Notes under the pieces: generated by a model
Database searches by the model: none
What the model was told of the DNA's origin: nothing
What the model saw: the letters and a program-made list of their open reading frames with translations, nothing else
Program-made: the position numbers and the translations under genes
Shown: positions 42,930-52,275 of the stretch, in pieces
Position numbering within the stretch: the first letter of the stretch is position 1
Layout of the letters: each line of letters opens with the position of its first letter
From: Candidatus Bathyarchaeota archaeon
GTDB taxonomy: Archaea > Thermoproteota > Bathyarchaeia > Bathyarchaeales > Bathycorpusculaceae
Direction of reading: 5' to 3'
DNA: 64,000 nt
NCBI GenBank assembly: GCA_026014485.1
Contig: JAOZIE010000023.1
Span: 62,001 to 126,000 of the forward strand

Positions 42930-44774
42930 TTATTGGCTCATGTAGGTGATGTCGTCCCACGGGTGCCTGTAGAGTCCCTGCTTGAGGCGCTTCTGGTCCA
43001 AGAAGTGTCCAATCATGCCGATGGTTCTGCCCAGCACAAATAGGCCGTTTAGGGCGCCCATCTGGATGTATTCGGCGGCTTCCGATTTTGGCATCTCGTT
43101 TCTGAGCATATCCGCAAAGCATATTCCGATGCAGCCGTCCACGTTTAGGATGAGGTTGTCTTTCTTGGCTGTCGTGAGTTTTTCTACTTCGAGTGCGTAG
43201 TCCAGAAGCGGGGTGGTTTTGAAGTGTTTCTTGGCGTACTCCTTCATTATTGTTACGCGCATGTCTGGGTTATTGACGCTCTTAACCCTGTGTCCGATGC
43301 CTTGGATGTTCACGCCCTTCTTTTTCATTTCGGCAATGAACTGTGCTGGCGTTAATCCCCTGTCGTAGGCATCAGAGAACATCTGGGCTGCGCCGTCGAT
43401 GGCTCCTCCAAACCTTGGACCGATGGTCAGCATGCCGCTTGCAACCGCGGAAATCAGGTCTTTGCCTGCCCTAGCTGCAACTATGGTGTTATGAGCCCCC
43501 GACACTGCGGGACCGTGGTCAGCCGTGACCATGATGGACATCTCTATGAATTTGGCTGCGTACGATGGGAACTGACGCTTAAACCACAGGATGCTAAGTA
43601 CTCCGCCGATGCCTATGTCCTGTTGGAAGACCTCGGATATGGGCATTTTGCCGTAGAGCAGTTCTTCGCCTCGGTCATCTGAAATTGTGCAGATAAAATT
43701 CGAAGGCTTCCTGATAAGACCCTCTTTGAGCGCTTTGGCGTAGTCCATCGGAATCTTTGGCACGGGTGGCTCAGGCTCAGGTTTGATACCTCCCTTTTCG
43801 ACTAAGCTTTCATATGTGGCTTTGATTTTCTGGTCGTAGTCATCATACGAGTTCGGCACTATAGCGCCTGCCGCCTTCAACGCCGCGTTCTTTGCATCTG
43901 CGGTTTCCGCTTCACTGCCCGCTTTTGCACCTGCATGCCCGAATTGGACTTCGGTTTTGAAGGCTTTGGAGCAGGTTCCGGTAACCCAAATCACCAGCGG
44001 CTTAGTTATCTTCTTGTTCCTAAGCGCCTCAGCGATGTCGTATTCGCCTCTGCCGCCTACCTCGCCCAAGCAAACCAGCATCTTAACTTCGGGTATGCTT
44101 TCATATCTGAGAAGGTGGTCCAGCAACGTGGAGCCCGGATAAGAGTCGCCGCCTATGGCTATGCCCTCGTATAAGCCGTTTGTGTTTCTGGAGATAATGT
44201 TGTATGCCTCGTTGCTTAATCCGCCGGATTTTGAGACGAACCCCACAGAGCCCGGTCTGTAGAGCTTGCTTTCTATTATGTTTTCGATGGTGCCGCCTGT
44301 GTTGCCGATTTTGAAGCAGCCTGCTTTGATTCCTCCGACGGTTGCGGGTCCGATGATGATTTTTCCGAGGGCTTTGGCTTTGGCGGTTAACTGCTTCGTT
44401 TTCCTCTCGGGTACTCCCTCCGCGATTATCACAACCGTTTTTATCTGCGGTGTATCTAGTGCTTCTTCAGTTGATGGCGCGGCTGACCTGAAGGATGCAA
44501 AGTTAATCATGACGTCAACGTGGGGGTGCATCTTGGCGGCTTTCGTAAGCGACTTATAGACGGGTATCAGAACCTCGCTGTTGCCAAAGAAGAACTTTGA
44601 GAAGCCGTCTGAGCCGGTGGGGTTGATTATCGCCGCCACTGATGGGGTTTCGCGTCCTGAAGCGTAGTCGAAGTCCAGCATCCTTTGTGTGGCTTTGACT
44701 TGGTTATTGTAGATGAATGACTGGGTGTTCTTGCTGAACAGTTCCCCTGTCGTTGCTGCTACTTCTGTTGTCAC
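42930..44774 (-). CDS. aclA: ATP-citrate lyase, alpha subunit (AclA)
   Basis: The 614-residue protein has the succinyl-CoA-synthetase-like CoA-binding and ligase domains, with the phosphorylated His280 in FGHAGAKAG, and a C-terminal citrate-synthase-like domain (about 360-614) with [29 protein letters not shown] and [14 protein letters not shown]. Length and layout match the large subunit of bacterial two-subunit ATP-citrate lyase. The enzyme cleaves citrate with ATP and CoA to acetyl-CoA and oxaloacetate. It starts at GTG directly after the aclB stop (TAAGTG), so translation is coupled. Confidence 0.95.
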   Translation of the reverse strand: MTTEVAATTGELFSKNTQSFIYNNQVKATQRMLDFDYASGRETPSVAAIINPTGSDGFSKFFFGNSEVLIPVYKSLTKAAKMHPHVDVMINFASFRSAAPSTEEALDTPQIKTVVIIAEGVPERKTKQLTAKAKALGKIIIGPATVGGIKAGCFKIGNTGGTIENIIESKLYRPGSVGFVSKSGGLSNEAYNIISRNTNGLYEGIAIGGDSYPGSTLLDHLLRYESIPEVKMLVCLGEVGGRGEYDIAEALRNKKITKPLVIWVTGTCSKAFKTEVQFGHAGAKAGSEAETADAKNAALKAAGAIVPNSYDDYDQKIKATYESLVEKGGIKPEPEPPVPKIPMDYAKALKEGLIRKPSNFICTISDDRGEELLYGKMPISEVFQQDIGIGGVLSILWFKRQFPSYAAKFIEMSIMVTADHGPAVSGAHNTIVAARAGKDLISAVASGMLTIGPRFGGAIDGAAQMFSDAYDRGLTPAQFIAEMKKKGVNIQGIGHRVKSVNNPDMRVTIMKEYAKKHFKTTPLLDYALEVEKLTTAKKDNLILNVDGCIGICFADMLRNEMPKSEAAEYIQMGALNGLFVLGRTIGMIGHFLDQKRLKQGLYRHPWDDITYMSQ

Positions 44775-46088
44775 TTAGTTTCCTCCATTCAACGCTATCG
44801 AGACAATTTTGGTCATGTGGGTTTCTGGTCCATAAACTTCAATCGGCACCCCAATTCTTTTGCCCAGTTCCCTCATCTGCATCAATCCTTCTTGGTAGTT
44901 GGGGCCTCCTCTTCGGACGTAGATTTTAACTTGATTCTCCTGAAGCTTCTGCTGGTATTCGCTGAGGGCTTTGATTATGCCCTTGAATGTTTTGGCTACG
45001 TCGGTGAAGTTGGCTATGCCGCCGCCTATGAGCAGGAATTTGCCCTTCTGGTTTTTGTTGCGGGTCATGAGGTCGATTATTGTTTTGGCATAGAGATAAG
45101 TGAACTCCTCGTTGGGGTCTCCAGAATATTCGCCGTAGTTAGCCATCTCATTCATGTACCCAAGGTCGGTGATTGTGTCTGCGTATATGACTGAGGCTCC
45201 GCCGCCAGCTACCATCGTCCAAACTCTCCCCTCAGGGTTGAGGACGGTAAGCTTTAGTGAAGCGCCAGTCTTGGAGTCCAAATCCTCAACGAAGGCTTCC
45301 TCTTTTGTGGGCGTTCGACCGAAGGGCACGGGAAACTCTATGTCGCCCCATTTGTCGCCGCTCTCAAACTCGGCGGTGTTGTCCAGCTTGGCTGCGAGGT
45401 CCAGCGGGATAACCGCATTCTGTGTCACCACAACTGGGTTAATTTCCAAGTAGGTGAAGTTTAGGTCTGCATAGAATTTGAACAGTGCCTCGATGAATCC
45501 AGATACAAGTTTCCTGCGATCCACAGGAACTTTTTCCAGAAGTTTTTCCTCGATTTCCGCCGCCGTTGGAACCGTGCTGATGGGCACTTCTAGGCGTGAT
45601 GCCTTAGCGTCGACGTCTCCCACGTTTACTCCGCCTTCGTGGTAGAACAGGATGGCGTCGCCGTCGTGGGTTGCCATCATGGAGATATAGCATTCATCTG
45701 ACTCGTTGTGGGGCACCATCGGTTCAATGATGAAGTGTGTTAGTTGCCCTACTGTTCCTTTGTCCGCGGGTTTTCCGTCGGCGTCGAATTTGCCGTAGAT
45801 GGTTATGGGTGCCTTGGCTTTTTCTTCTATCCACTTTTTGGCTTGGTCATAGTTTGCGCCGACAAGGATGAGGTTGTTTTTTCCTCTGCGTTTTATCAGT
45901 TGGTCGGGTTTGACAACCAACTTTTCAGTGGTTAGCCACTTGTATTGGTTGGGCAACTCGGTCATGTCGGTGTCTGGTCCAACGGTAACGCACTTGTCGG
46001 AGATAACGTATTTTCCGTTGGAGTAGTCTTTGAATAGGCGGGCAAGCATGCGTTTGCCGTCTGCCTCTCTGATTGCTTTATGTGCCAT
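44775..46088 (-). CDS. aclB: ATP-citrate lyase, beta subunit (AclB, ATP-grasp)
   Basis: The 437-residue protein carries an ATP-grasp domain (KLVVKPDQLIKRRGK, FYHEGGVNVGDVDAKA, FTYLEINPVVV) and a C-terminal CoA-ligase-type domain (VYTMVAGGGASVIYADTI-like VWTMVAGGGASVIYADTI, FLLIGGGIANFTDVAKTF, YVRRGGPNYQEGL). This is the small ATP-citrate lyase subunit, equivalent to the N-terminal part of the fused animal enzyme. The order aclB then aclA is the same as in green sulfur bacteria. It follows isocitrate dehydrogenase by 10 bases. Confidence 0.95.
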   Translation of the reverse strand: MAHKAIREADGKRMLARLFKDYSNGKYVISDKCVTVGPDTDMTELPNQYKWLTTEKLVVKPDQLIKRRGKNNLILVGANYDQAKKWIEEKAKAPITIYGKFDADGKPADKGTVGQLTHFIIEPMVPHNESDECYISMMATHDGDAILFYHEGGVNVGDVDAKASRLEVPISTVPTAAEIEEKLLEKVPVDRRKLVSGFIEALFKFYADLNFTYLEINPVVVTQNAVIPLDLAAKLDNTAEFESGDKWGDIEFPVPFGRTPTKEEAFVEDLDSKTGASLKLTVLNPEGRVWTMVAGGGASVIYADTITDLGYMNEMANYGEYSGDPNEEFTYLYAKTIIDLMTRNKNQKGKFLLIGGGIANFTDVAKTFKGIIKALSEYQQKLQENQVKIYVRRGGPNYQEGLMQMRELGKRIGVPIEVYGPETHMTKIVSIALNGGN

Positions 46089-46098
46089 TTTTTCTTCC

Positions 46099-47313
46099 TC
46101 AAAGTTTTTCTACGAGTTTGTTTGCCACTTCGGCGATGAACTCTTCAGTATACACCTGTTTGTTTTTCGGGTCGGGTGTGGCAACACGCATTAAATCGCC
46201 AGTCATAATGCCGTTCTCGACGGTTTCCAGAGCCGCATCTTCCAGTTTCTGTGCGAATTCCCCGACCTCTGGGGTTTTGTCCAGCTCGCCTCTCTTTTTG
46301 AGGCAGCCTGTCCAAGCGAATATGAGCGCCATGGGGTTGGTTGAGGTCTTCTCGCCTTTCAGGTATTTGTAGTAGTGTTTCTGGACGGTGCCGTGGGAGG
46401 CTTCAAATTCGTAGTATCCCTGTGGGCTGACCAGAACTGAGGTCATCATTGCTAAGCTGCCGTAGGCTGAGCCCAACATGTCGCTCATGACGTCTCCATC
46501 GTAGTTTTTGCATGCCCACAGCATGCCGCCTTCGGTCTTCATTATTCTGGCGACTGCATCATCAATTAAGGTGAAGAAATATTCCAGCCCTGCTTCGTCG
46601 AATTTTGTTTTCCAGTTGTTTTGGTATTCCTCATCGAATATCTTGCGGAACTGTGCGTCATACGTTTTGGATATCGTGTCTTTTGCGCCAAACCATAGGT
46701 GAAGTTTTTGGTCGTAAGCGTAGGTGAAGCATGCCTTGGCGAAGCTGGCTATGGATTTGTCGGTGTTGTGGATGCCTTGGATGACGCCTGATCCGTTGAA
46801 GTCTTGGATGGTTCCGCGCCATAGTTCCTTGCCTGCAGCGTTTGTAAACAGTAATTCGGCTTTTCCCGCCTCTGGAACCCTATACTCGCAGTTCTTGTAC
46901 ACGTCGCCGTAGGCGTGTCTTCCGATGTGAATGGGTTTCTTCCATGACCTAACCGCGGGCAGAATGTTCTCCACTAGTATGGGTGCCCTGAAAACTGTGC
47001 CGTCCAGCGCCGCCCTGATGGTGCCGTTGGGGCTTTTCCACTCCTGCTTTAGGTTGTATTCTTTGACGCGGTCTTTGTTGGGTGTGATGGTGGCGCATTT
47101 CACGCCGACACCGTATTTCTTTATAGCCTCAGCCGCGTCGAGGGTTATTTTGTCGTCGGTTTCGTCCCTCTTCTTCAGTTGCAGGTCGTAGTATTCAAGG
47201 TTCATGTCCAGATGGGGCAAAAGGAGTTGGTCTTTGACCATTTGCCACATTATTCTGGTCATTTCGTCTCCGTCTATCTCGACGATTGGTGTCTTCACTT
47301 TTATTTTTGGCAT
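46099..47313 (-). CDS. icd: NADP-dependent isocitrate dehydrogenase (eukaryotic-type)
   Basis: The 404-residue protein matches the homodimeric type II isocitrate dehydrogenase family (that of eukaryotic cytosol/mitochondria and some bacteria): [72 protein letters not shown] and [17 protein letters not shown]. It interconverts isocitrate and 2-oxoglutarate; the reverse, carboxylating direction would serve a reductive TCA cycle. It lies 19 bases after the aconitase gene in the citrate operon. Confidence 0.95.
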   Translation of the reverse strand: MPKIKVKTPIVEIDGDEMTRIMWQMVKDQLLLPHLDMNLEYYDLQLKKRDETDDKITLDAAEAIKKYGVGVKCATITPNKDRVKEYNLKQEWKSPNGTIRAALDGTVFRAPILVENILPAVRSWKKPIHIGRHAYGDVYKNCEYRVPEAGKAELLFTNAAGKELWRGTIQDFNGSGVIQGIHNTDKSIASFAKACFTYAYDQKLHLWFGAKDTISKTYDAQFRKIFDEEYQNNWKTKFDEAGLEYFFTLIDDAVARIMKTEGGMLWACKNYDGDVMSDMLGSAYGSLAMMTSVLVSPQGYYEFEASHGTVQKHYYKYLKGEKTSTNPMALIFAWTGCLKKRGELDKTPEVGEFAQKLEDAALETVENGIMTGDLMRVATPDPKNKQVYTEEFIAEVANKLVEKL

Positions 47314-47332
47314 TTAGATTCCTCTTTTTATG

Positions 47333-49264
47333 TTATTTGACTGTGTACGAAAGCAAGCCGCCTTCGTAGAGTATGTCTTTTTGTCTCTGGGAAAGGTTGT
47401 ATGTGAGTTCGATTTTCAGGTTCTTGGTTTTGTCTACTAAGATGACTGGTTCGTTGCTCTGAATTTTCTTCTTGATGTCGGGGATTTCGATTTCGTCGCC
47501 CTGCTCTATCTTGTCGTAGTCCGCCATGTTCTTGAAAGACAGCGAAACTATGCCAAAGTTCACAAGGTTTGCAGCGTGGATACGCTCCACCGACTTGGCT
47601 ATAATTGCCTTGACGCCCAGATACATCGGACACAACGCCGCGTGTTCTCTGGAGCTTCCCTGCCCGTAGGATTCGCCTGCCACCACAACCGTGTGTTGCC
47701 CCTTCTTTTTTGCTTCCATGGCTCTCTTGGGGAATGAGGGGTCAATCGGCTCAAAGACATACTCCGAGTACTTGGGCACGTTGGACCTGTACTTGAGTCT
47801 AGCTCCCGCTGGCATTATATGGTCAGTTGTGATTTTGTCCTCCACTTTTATGCCGACGACGCCTTTTATGCTCTCTGGCATTTTATCGTTGACTGGAGGG
47901 TTGCCGATGTTTGGGCCCCTGACGATTTCAACACTTCTGTTAGCATCCTCGGGGAAAATGAACATAGAGTCATCGATGAGGAACTGCGTTGGCATGTCCA
48001 CCTTCGGATATTCAATGCCTGCATCTCTGGGGTCAGTGAATTTCCCTGTGATTGCAGCCACAGCCGCAACCTCTGGGCTTACAAGATAGACCTGCGCGTC
48101 TGCGGTGCCGCTTCTGCCCTTAAAATTCCTGTTGCTTGTCCTCAAGGATACCGCGGTCGTCTTGGGGCTCTGGCTGTTACCGATGCAAAAGCCGCACGCC
48201 GCCTCCAATAGTCTAGCTCCAGAATCTAACAGGTCGCTGATGTAGCCGTCTCTTGCCGCCATCTGCAACACCTGCCTTGAGCCAGGCGCAACTCCAAACG
48301 ACACGTCGGGGTGAACCTTTTTGCCTTTCATGATTTTGGCTACCGTGGCTATTTCTTTGTATGATGAGTTAGTGCAGGAGCCAACCATGACTTGGTCTAC
48401 TTTCAGGTTCTTCATGTCGCTGACTCGTACTATGTTGCCTGGGCTGTGCGGCGCCGCTGCAAGAGGCTCTATTTCGCATAGGTCAAGGTCTACGACTCTG
48501 TCATATTCTGCGTCGTCGTCAGCTTTCAGCTCGACCCAGTCTGCCTCTCTGCCCTGCGCTTTAAGGAACTTTCTGGTTTCCTCATCCGAGGGAAATATCG
48601 ATGTTGTTACCCCCATTTCCGCGCCCATATTGGTGATGGTTGCCCTCTCTGGGACGGTGAGGTTTGCCACGCCAGGTCCCGCGTACTCCATGACGACGCC
48701 GACGTTGCCCTTCACCGTGAACATCTCCAGCATTTTTAGAACAACGTCTTTGGCGGTGACCCACGGCTGAAGCTTGCCTTTCAAGTTAATCTTGTACACT
48801 TTTGGGCATGTGATGTAGAATTCGCCTCCGCCCATGGCTACCGCAACGTCGAGTCCACCCGCTCCTATGGCTATCATGCCGATGCCTCCGCCGGTGGGTG
48901 TATGGCTGTCGGATCCAAGGAGGGTTTTTCCGGGTTTTCCAAACCTCTCTAGGTGAACTTGGTGGCATATGCCGTTTCCTGCTTTCGAGTAGACGATGCC
49001 GTATTTGGCGGCTACTGTCTGGAGATACTTGTGGTCGTCGGCGTTTTCGAAACCAACTTGGATGGTGTTGTGGTCTACGTAGCTTACGGAAAGCTCGGTT
49101 TTCACCTGTTTTAAGCCCATTGCTTCAAACTGCAGGTAAGCCATGGTTCCTGTGGCGTCTTGAGTTAAGGTTTGGTCAATTTTGATGCCTATTTCGCTGC
49201 TGGGTATATATTCGCCAACAACAAGATGTTTTTCTAGTATCTTTCGAGTGAGGGATTTGCCCAT
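47333..49264 (-). CDS. acn: Aconitate hydratase
   Basis: The 643-residue protein has the aconitase 4Fe-4S ligands in GSCTNSSY and ACGFCIGNSQSP, the substrate-binding SDSHTPTGGGIG near the N-terminus, SNRNFKGRSG, and the C-terminal swivel domain with GESYGQGSSREHAAL. Its length suits the shorter mitochondrial/Aquifex-like group. It interconverts citrate and isocitrate. It is the first gene of the operon and has the strongest promoter and ribosome-binding site of the window (TTTATATATG; GGAGGA). Confidence 0.95.
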   Translation of the reverse strand: MGKSLTRKILEKHLVVGEYIPSSEIGIKIDQTLTQDATGTMAYLQFEAMGLKQVKTELSVSYVDHNTIQVGFENADDHKYLQTVAAKYGIVYSKAGNGICHQVHLERFGKPGKTLLGSDSHTPTGGGIGMIAIGAGGLDVAVAMGGGEFYITCPKVYKINLKGKLQPWVTAKDVVLKMLEMFTVKGNVGVVMEYAGPGVANLTVPERATITNMGAEMGVTTSIFPSDEETRKFLKAQGREADWVELKADDDAEYDRVVDLDLCEIEPLAAAPHSPGNIVRVSDMKNLKVDQVMVGSCTNSSYKEIATVAKIMKGKKVHPDVSFGVAPGSRQVLQMAARDGYISDLLDSGARLLEAACGFCIGNSQSPKTTAVSLRTSNRNFKGRSGTADAQVYLVSPEVAAVAAITGKFTDPRDAGIEYPKVDMPTQFLIDDSMFIFPEDANRSVEIVRGPNIGNPPVNDKMPESIKGVVGIKVEDKITTDHIMPAGARLKYRSNVPKYSEYVFEPIDPSFPKRAMEAKKKGQHTVVVAGESYGQGSSREHAALCPMYLGVKAIIAKSVERIHAANLVNFGIVSLSFKNMADYDKIEQGDEIEIPDIKKKIQSNEPVILVDKTKNLKIELTYNLSQRQKDILYEGGLLSYTVK

Positions 49265-49270
49265 AATTTA

Positions 49271-49310
49271 TCCTCCTTTGGAAAGTTTTCCTTTCTCGTG
49301 CATATATAAA
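49271..49310 (-). promoter_or_regulatory. Promoter and strong SD of the aconitase/ATP-citrate lyase operon
   Basis: On the minus strand TTTATATATG (49301-49310) is a near-consensus TATA box about 40 bases upstream of the ATG at 49264, and AAAGGAGGATAAATT gives a strong Shine-Dalgarno (GGAGGA at 49271-49276) seven bases before the start. This suggests high expression of the operon. Confidence 0.65.
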
Positions 49311-49500
49311 TGTTGTCAATTTATAAGGTGAATGGCTGAAATCTCATATTTACATAAATAAATTAAGTTAATTTCGCAATGCTAAACGTTAAAAACAGTA
49401 GTCAAAAAGCTAGGGTTGGGCGCCAGTGCCTGTTCCCTGCTTTTTGAAGCGGTAATCAAATGACCTGCTGCTATTCTCGTGTTTGTGCCAAGATTGACTC

Positions 49501-49824
49501 TTAGAAGCCGAGCATCGACTTCTGTTTGTGTTCGTCTGCGCCGTGGTCGTGTTCGTTTTCTTCGGAAATGTGGTGTGCTACGTGGAATCCTAACCCTGTC
49601 GCTGCTCCCGCTGAAAGCCCCAGCAGCAGGTTAGTGAGCCAGACGAGCTGCGGCAAGCCAACCAACGCCACCACCACAAGCAGGTCAAAGCCTACAGCAA
49701 TGCCTAGGTACCCATAGCACCAAGTTTTTACACTTATGCCTCTGGGCTGGTTTATGCCTATACCCACAAGCATGCCAAACATGATTGCGAAGCCTACTAA
49801 CGCAAAGATCCAATCGTATGTCAC
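49501..49824 (-). CDS. Small membrane protein with His-rich tail
   Basis: The 107-residue product has three hydrophobic segments (IFALVGFAIMFGMLVGIGI, about 5-23; YLGIAVGFDLLVVVALVGL, about 39-57; VWLTNLLLGLSAGAATGLGF, about 61-80) and a short cytosolic or outer tail rich in His, Glu and Asp (HVAHHISEENEHDHGADEHK), which could bind metal. I do not recognise the family. It lies upstream of the aconitase operon on the same strand, separated by that operon's own promoter. Confidence 0.7.
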   Translation of the reverse strand: MTYDWIFALVGFAIMFGMLVGIGINQPRGISVKTWCYGYLGIAVGFDLLVVVALVGLPQLVWLTNLLLGLSAGAATGLGFHVAHHISEENEHDHGADEHKQKSMLGF

Positions 49825-50022
49825 TTAAATTCCCCTTCTTGTCAGTTTATCTCTTGCTAATCCACTTTAATAGCTTATCTGGTGGCTTTGAATGAATTTC
49901 ATCACAGTCTCCCATGCGGCAAGCATTTTATTCACCGTTACCTTTTTTACGGCACCCGCGGGAGTATCTTTCCTCTGGCTGGTGATTTAGGTAACCCACT
50001 TTGACGAAAGACAATGCCATAA

Positions 50023-50164
50023 ATGGGCGCTGCTGCTGCGCCAAAGGCACAACAAGCTATCGTCTCTGCTCTCCGCGATATCCAACGGTGATTATTCGGG
50101 TGCGCAGACTCTTTTCCAAGAAATCTTCTACGGCGTACCCAAAGGCAAAGCCGCTGAACCTGGA
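50023..50164 (+). pseudogene. Probable out-of-frame 5' part of the radical SAM gene
   Basis: A frame from ATG 50023 reads MGAAAAPKAQQAIVSALRDIQR and stops at TGA 50089-50091. Skipping one base (CGG-T-GAT) continues as DYSGAQTLFQEIFYGVPKGK and then into the frame of the gene at 50165 without a stop. The combined peptide looks like normal coding sequence with coherent codon use, and no start codon exists in the downstream frame before 50165. Either a one-base assembly or sequencing error, a genuine mutation, or a programmed +1 shift at a stop codon would explain it. Confidence 0.55.
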
Positions 50165-52069
50165 ATGTCGGGGTCTTTGCTCTACCACATGGCTATGGTC
50201 ACCAAGATGGAGACGGAATCCCGTGTCCTTCTCAAAGAACTCGGCATCCAGCAGCCCGATATAGATGAGCCGCTGTGGCGGTTCTATAAAGAATTCGCCT
50301 CTGATGTCGCTGAACTCACTCAGCCCTATTTTACCCTCAACGTGGATGCCCAAAAAACCGCTTCAGAACCGAGTTTGGAAACAAACGAGAAAATCATCCT
50401 GTTCATGAATCTGGCCCAGAAAACCCGCGCGGTAACCGAGCAACTCTGCAGCAAAAACCCTGATGCCGCCTCCGCAGTTAAAGCGCTGTTCCAAGATTGG
50501 GCAAATGCGGTTGCGGAGATGCGGTTGCGCCAGGAGTACCAGACAATCAAGGGGCTGTTGACGCTTTCAGCCTTGGCGCAGACTCTGGGTGTCCAGCGCT
50601 TAGAAGAAGCAATGCAGAAAGTACAGGATGAGTTCGGGCGAGAAACCGTAAACATCGCTTTAGAGGTTACCCTCAAAGTTGGCATGCGCAGGGAAAAGCT
50701 GCAGTCAATCATGCTCAGCGACCACTACCTCAACTACAACATGAGCATGGATACATTGGATGGGCACATGCAGTTTCTAAACTGCCCCATCTACGGCGGA
50801 CACAAATACATCAGTGAAGAACTCGGCGTAAAAGATGCTGTTTCCTCCCTTTTCTGTAGGCACTTCTGTTTCGCCCACGCCAAAGCAATGCTGGAAACAG
50901 TTATGCCCTTCACATTCGATTTAACCCAGCCTATGCGGATGGCTACAGACGGCAAATGCGATTTCTACCTCCGACTAGGCTACTCGCCGCAATCCACCGT
51001 CTCAAACAAATTCGTCCCGCTGGTTGTTTCATGGAACCTTACCCGAAAATGCAACCTGAAATGCTCCCACTGCTACATAAACGCCACCCCCAACGAACTC
51101 GTCGGTGAATTGAACACGGAGGAATCAAAACGGCTTATCGACCAAATCGCCGAAGTCAGCCGTCCCCTTCTTATACTCAGCGGCGGGGAACCTCTCCTCA
51201 GAAAAGACGTCTACGAATTAGTCCGTTACGGCACAGAGAAGGGGCTGCGGATGGGTTTAGGCAGCAACGGCTGCTTAATCGATGCAAAAGCCGCCCGAAA
51301 CCTCAAAGAGGCAGGCATCAAAACCGTTTCCATCAGCTTAGATTCACCCATACCTGAGCAACACGACGAATTCCGAGGTGTAGCTGGCTCTTGGCAGAAA
51401 GCAGTTGACGCCGTGAAGGCGCTGCGGGAAAACGACGTTTTGGTTCAAATAAACACCACGCTTACCCAGCAAAACTACAACCAAATCGACGACATCATGT
51501 CCCTCTCCGAGCAGATAGGCGTGGAGAACTTCCACCTATTCTTCTTGGTACCGACGGGGCGAGGCACAAAAATCGCCGACATATCCCCTGAAATGTACGA
51601 AGACATGATTAAACACACCTTTGCCAAAACCGCCAAACACAAACTCAACGTTAGACCTTCCTGCGCACCCCAATTTATGCGCATAGCCAAAGACATGGGC
51701 TTAGACATGCGGCAATGGATACGCGGATGCATCGCTGGCATGTACTACTGCAGGATCTACCCCAACGGCGACATCACACCTTGCCCGTACCTACCCGTTA
51801 AACTCGGCAACATCCGCGAGCAAACCTTCAAAGAAATTTGGCTAAATTCTCCCGTCTTTAAGGCGTTGCGCGACCCGAACTCTTTGAAGGGTAAATGCGG
51901 TGCATGTGACTACAAAATCGTATGTGGTGGCTGCCGCGCCCGCGCCTACGGCTTGTCAAGCGACTTCATTGACTACTGCGGAGACCTTCGTGAGCCAACC
52001 GAGCTGCATGGTGACTACTTGACTGAAGACCCTTGGTGTGTTTATCAACCGAAAAAATCAGGAGCTTAA
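50165..52069 (+). CDS. Radical SAM/SPASM protein with N-terminal accessory domain
   Basis: From ATG 50165 the product is 634 residues. An N-terminal helical region (1-150) is followed by a Cys-containing domain with NCPIYGGHKYISEELG, LFCRHFCFAHAKAM and GKCDFYLRLGY (about 215-270), resembling the L-2-amino-thiazoline-4-carboxylate hydrolase family. The radical SAM core starts at TRKCNLKCSHCYI (CxxxCxxC, about 295) with LILSGGEPLLR. A C-terminal SPASM-type Cys cluster (CRIYPNGDITPCPYLP, CGACDYKIVCGGCRARAYG) should hold extra Fe-S clusters. The substrate is not evident. The true start is probably upstream, across a frameshift. Confidence 0.85.
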   Translation: MSGSLLYHMAMVTKMETESRVLLKELGIQQPDIDEPLWRFYKEFASDVAELTQPYFTLNVDAQKTASEPSLETNEKIILFMNLAQKTRAVTEQLCSKNPDAASAVKALFQDWANAVAEMRLRQEYQTIKGLLTLSALAQTLGVQRLEEAMQKVQDEFGRETVNIALEVTLKVGMRREKLQSIMLSDHYLNYNMSMDTLDGHMQFLNCPIYGGHKYISEELGVKDAVSSLFCRHFCFAHAKAMLETVMPFTFDLTQPMRMATDGKCDFYLRLGYSPQSTVSNKFVPLVVSWNLTRKCNLKCSHCYINATPNELVGELNTEESKRLIDQIAEVSRPLLILSGGEPLLRKDVYELVRYGTEKGLRMGLGSNGCLIDAKAARNLKEAGIKTVSISLDSPIPEQHDEFRGVAGSWQKAVDAVKALRENDVLVQINTTLTQQNYNQIDDIMSLSEQIGVENFHLFFLVPTGRGTKIADISPEMYEDMIKHTFAKTAKHKLNVRPSCAPQFMRIAKDMGLDMRQWIRGCIAGMYYCRIYPNGDITPCPYLPVKLGNIREQTFKEIWLNSPVFKALRDPNSLKGKCGACDYKIVCGGCRARAYGLSSDFIDYCGDLREPTELHGDYLTEDPWCVYQPKKSGA

Positions 52070-52275
52070 CGGAACCGAATTTTTAGACTAAATTCAGCTT
52101 TTCGCATACCGTACGCAAAAACAAAGGTTTCTTTCCTGCTTTAGAAACCTATTTAAGCTATGTAAGGCAACCTCAATAGAAAATTAGGGCGCCCATCAGT
52201 GGCGCTTGATAATAAGGGCAAGAACTTCAATGCATCACGAATCATGTCTGATGCCCTCTGTGGAGGCAAAATGGA

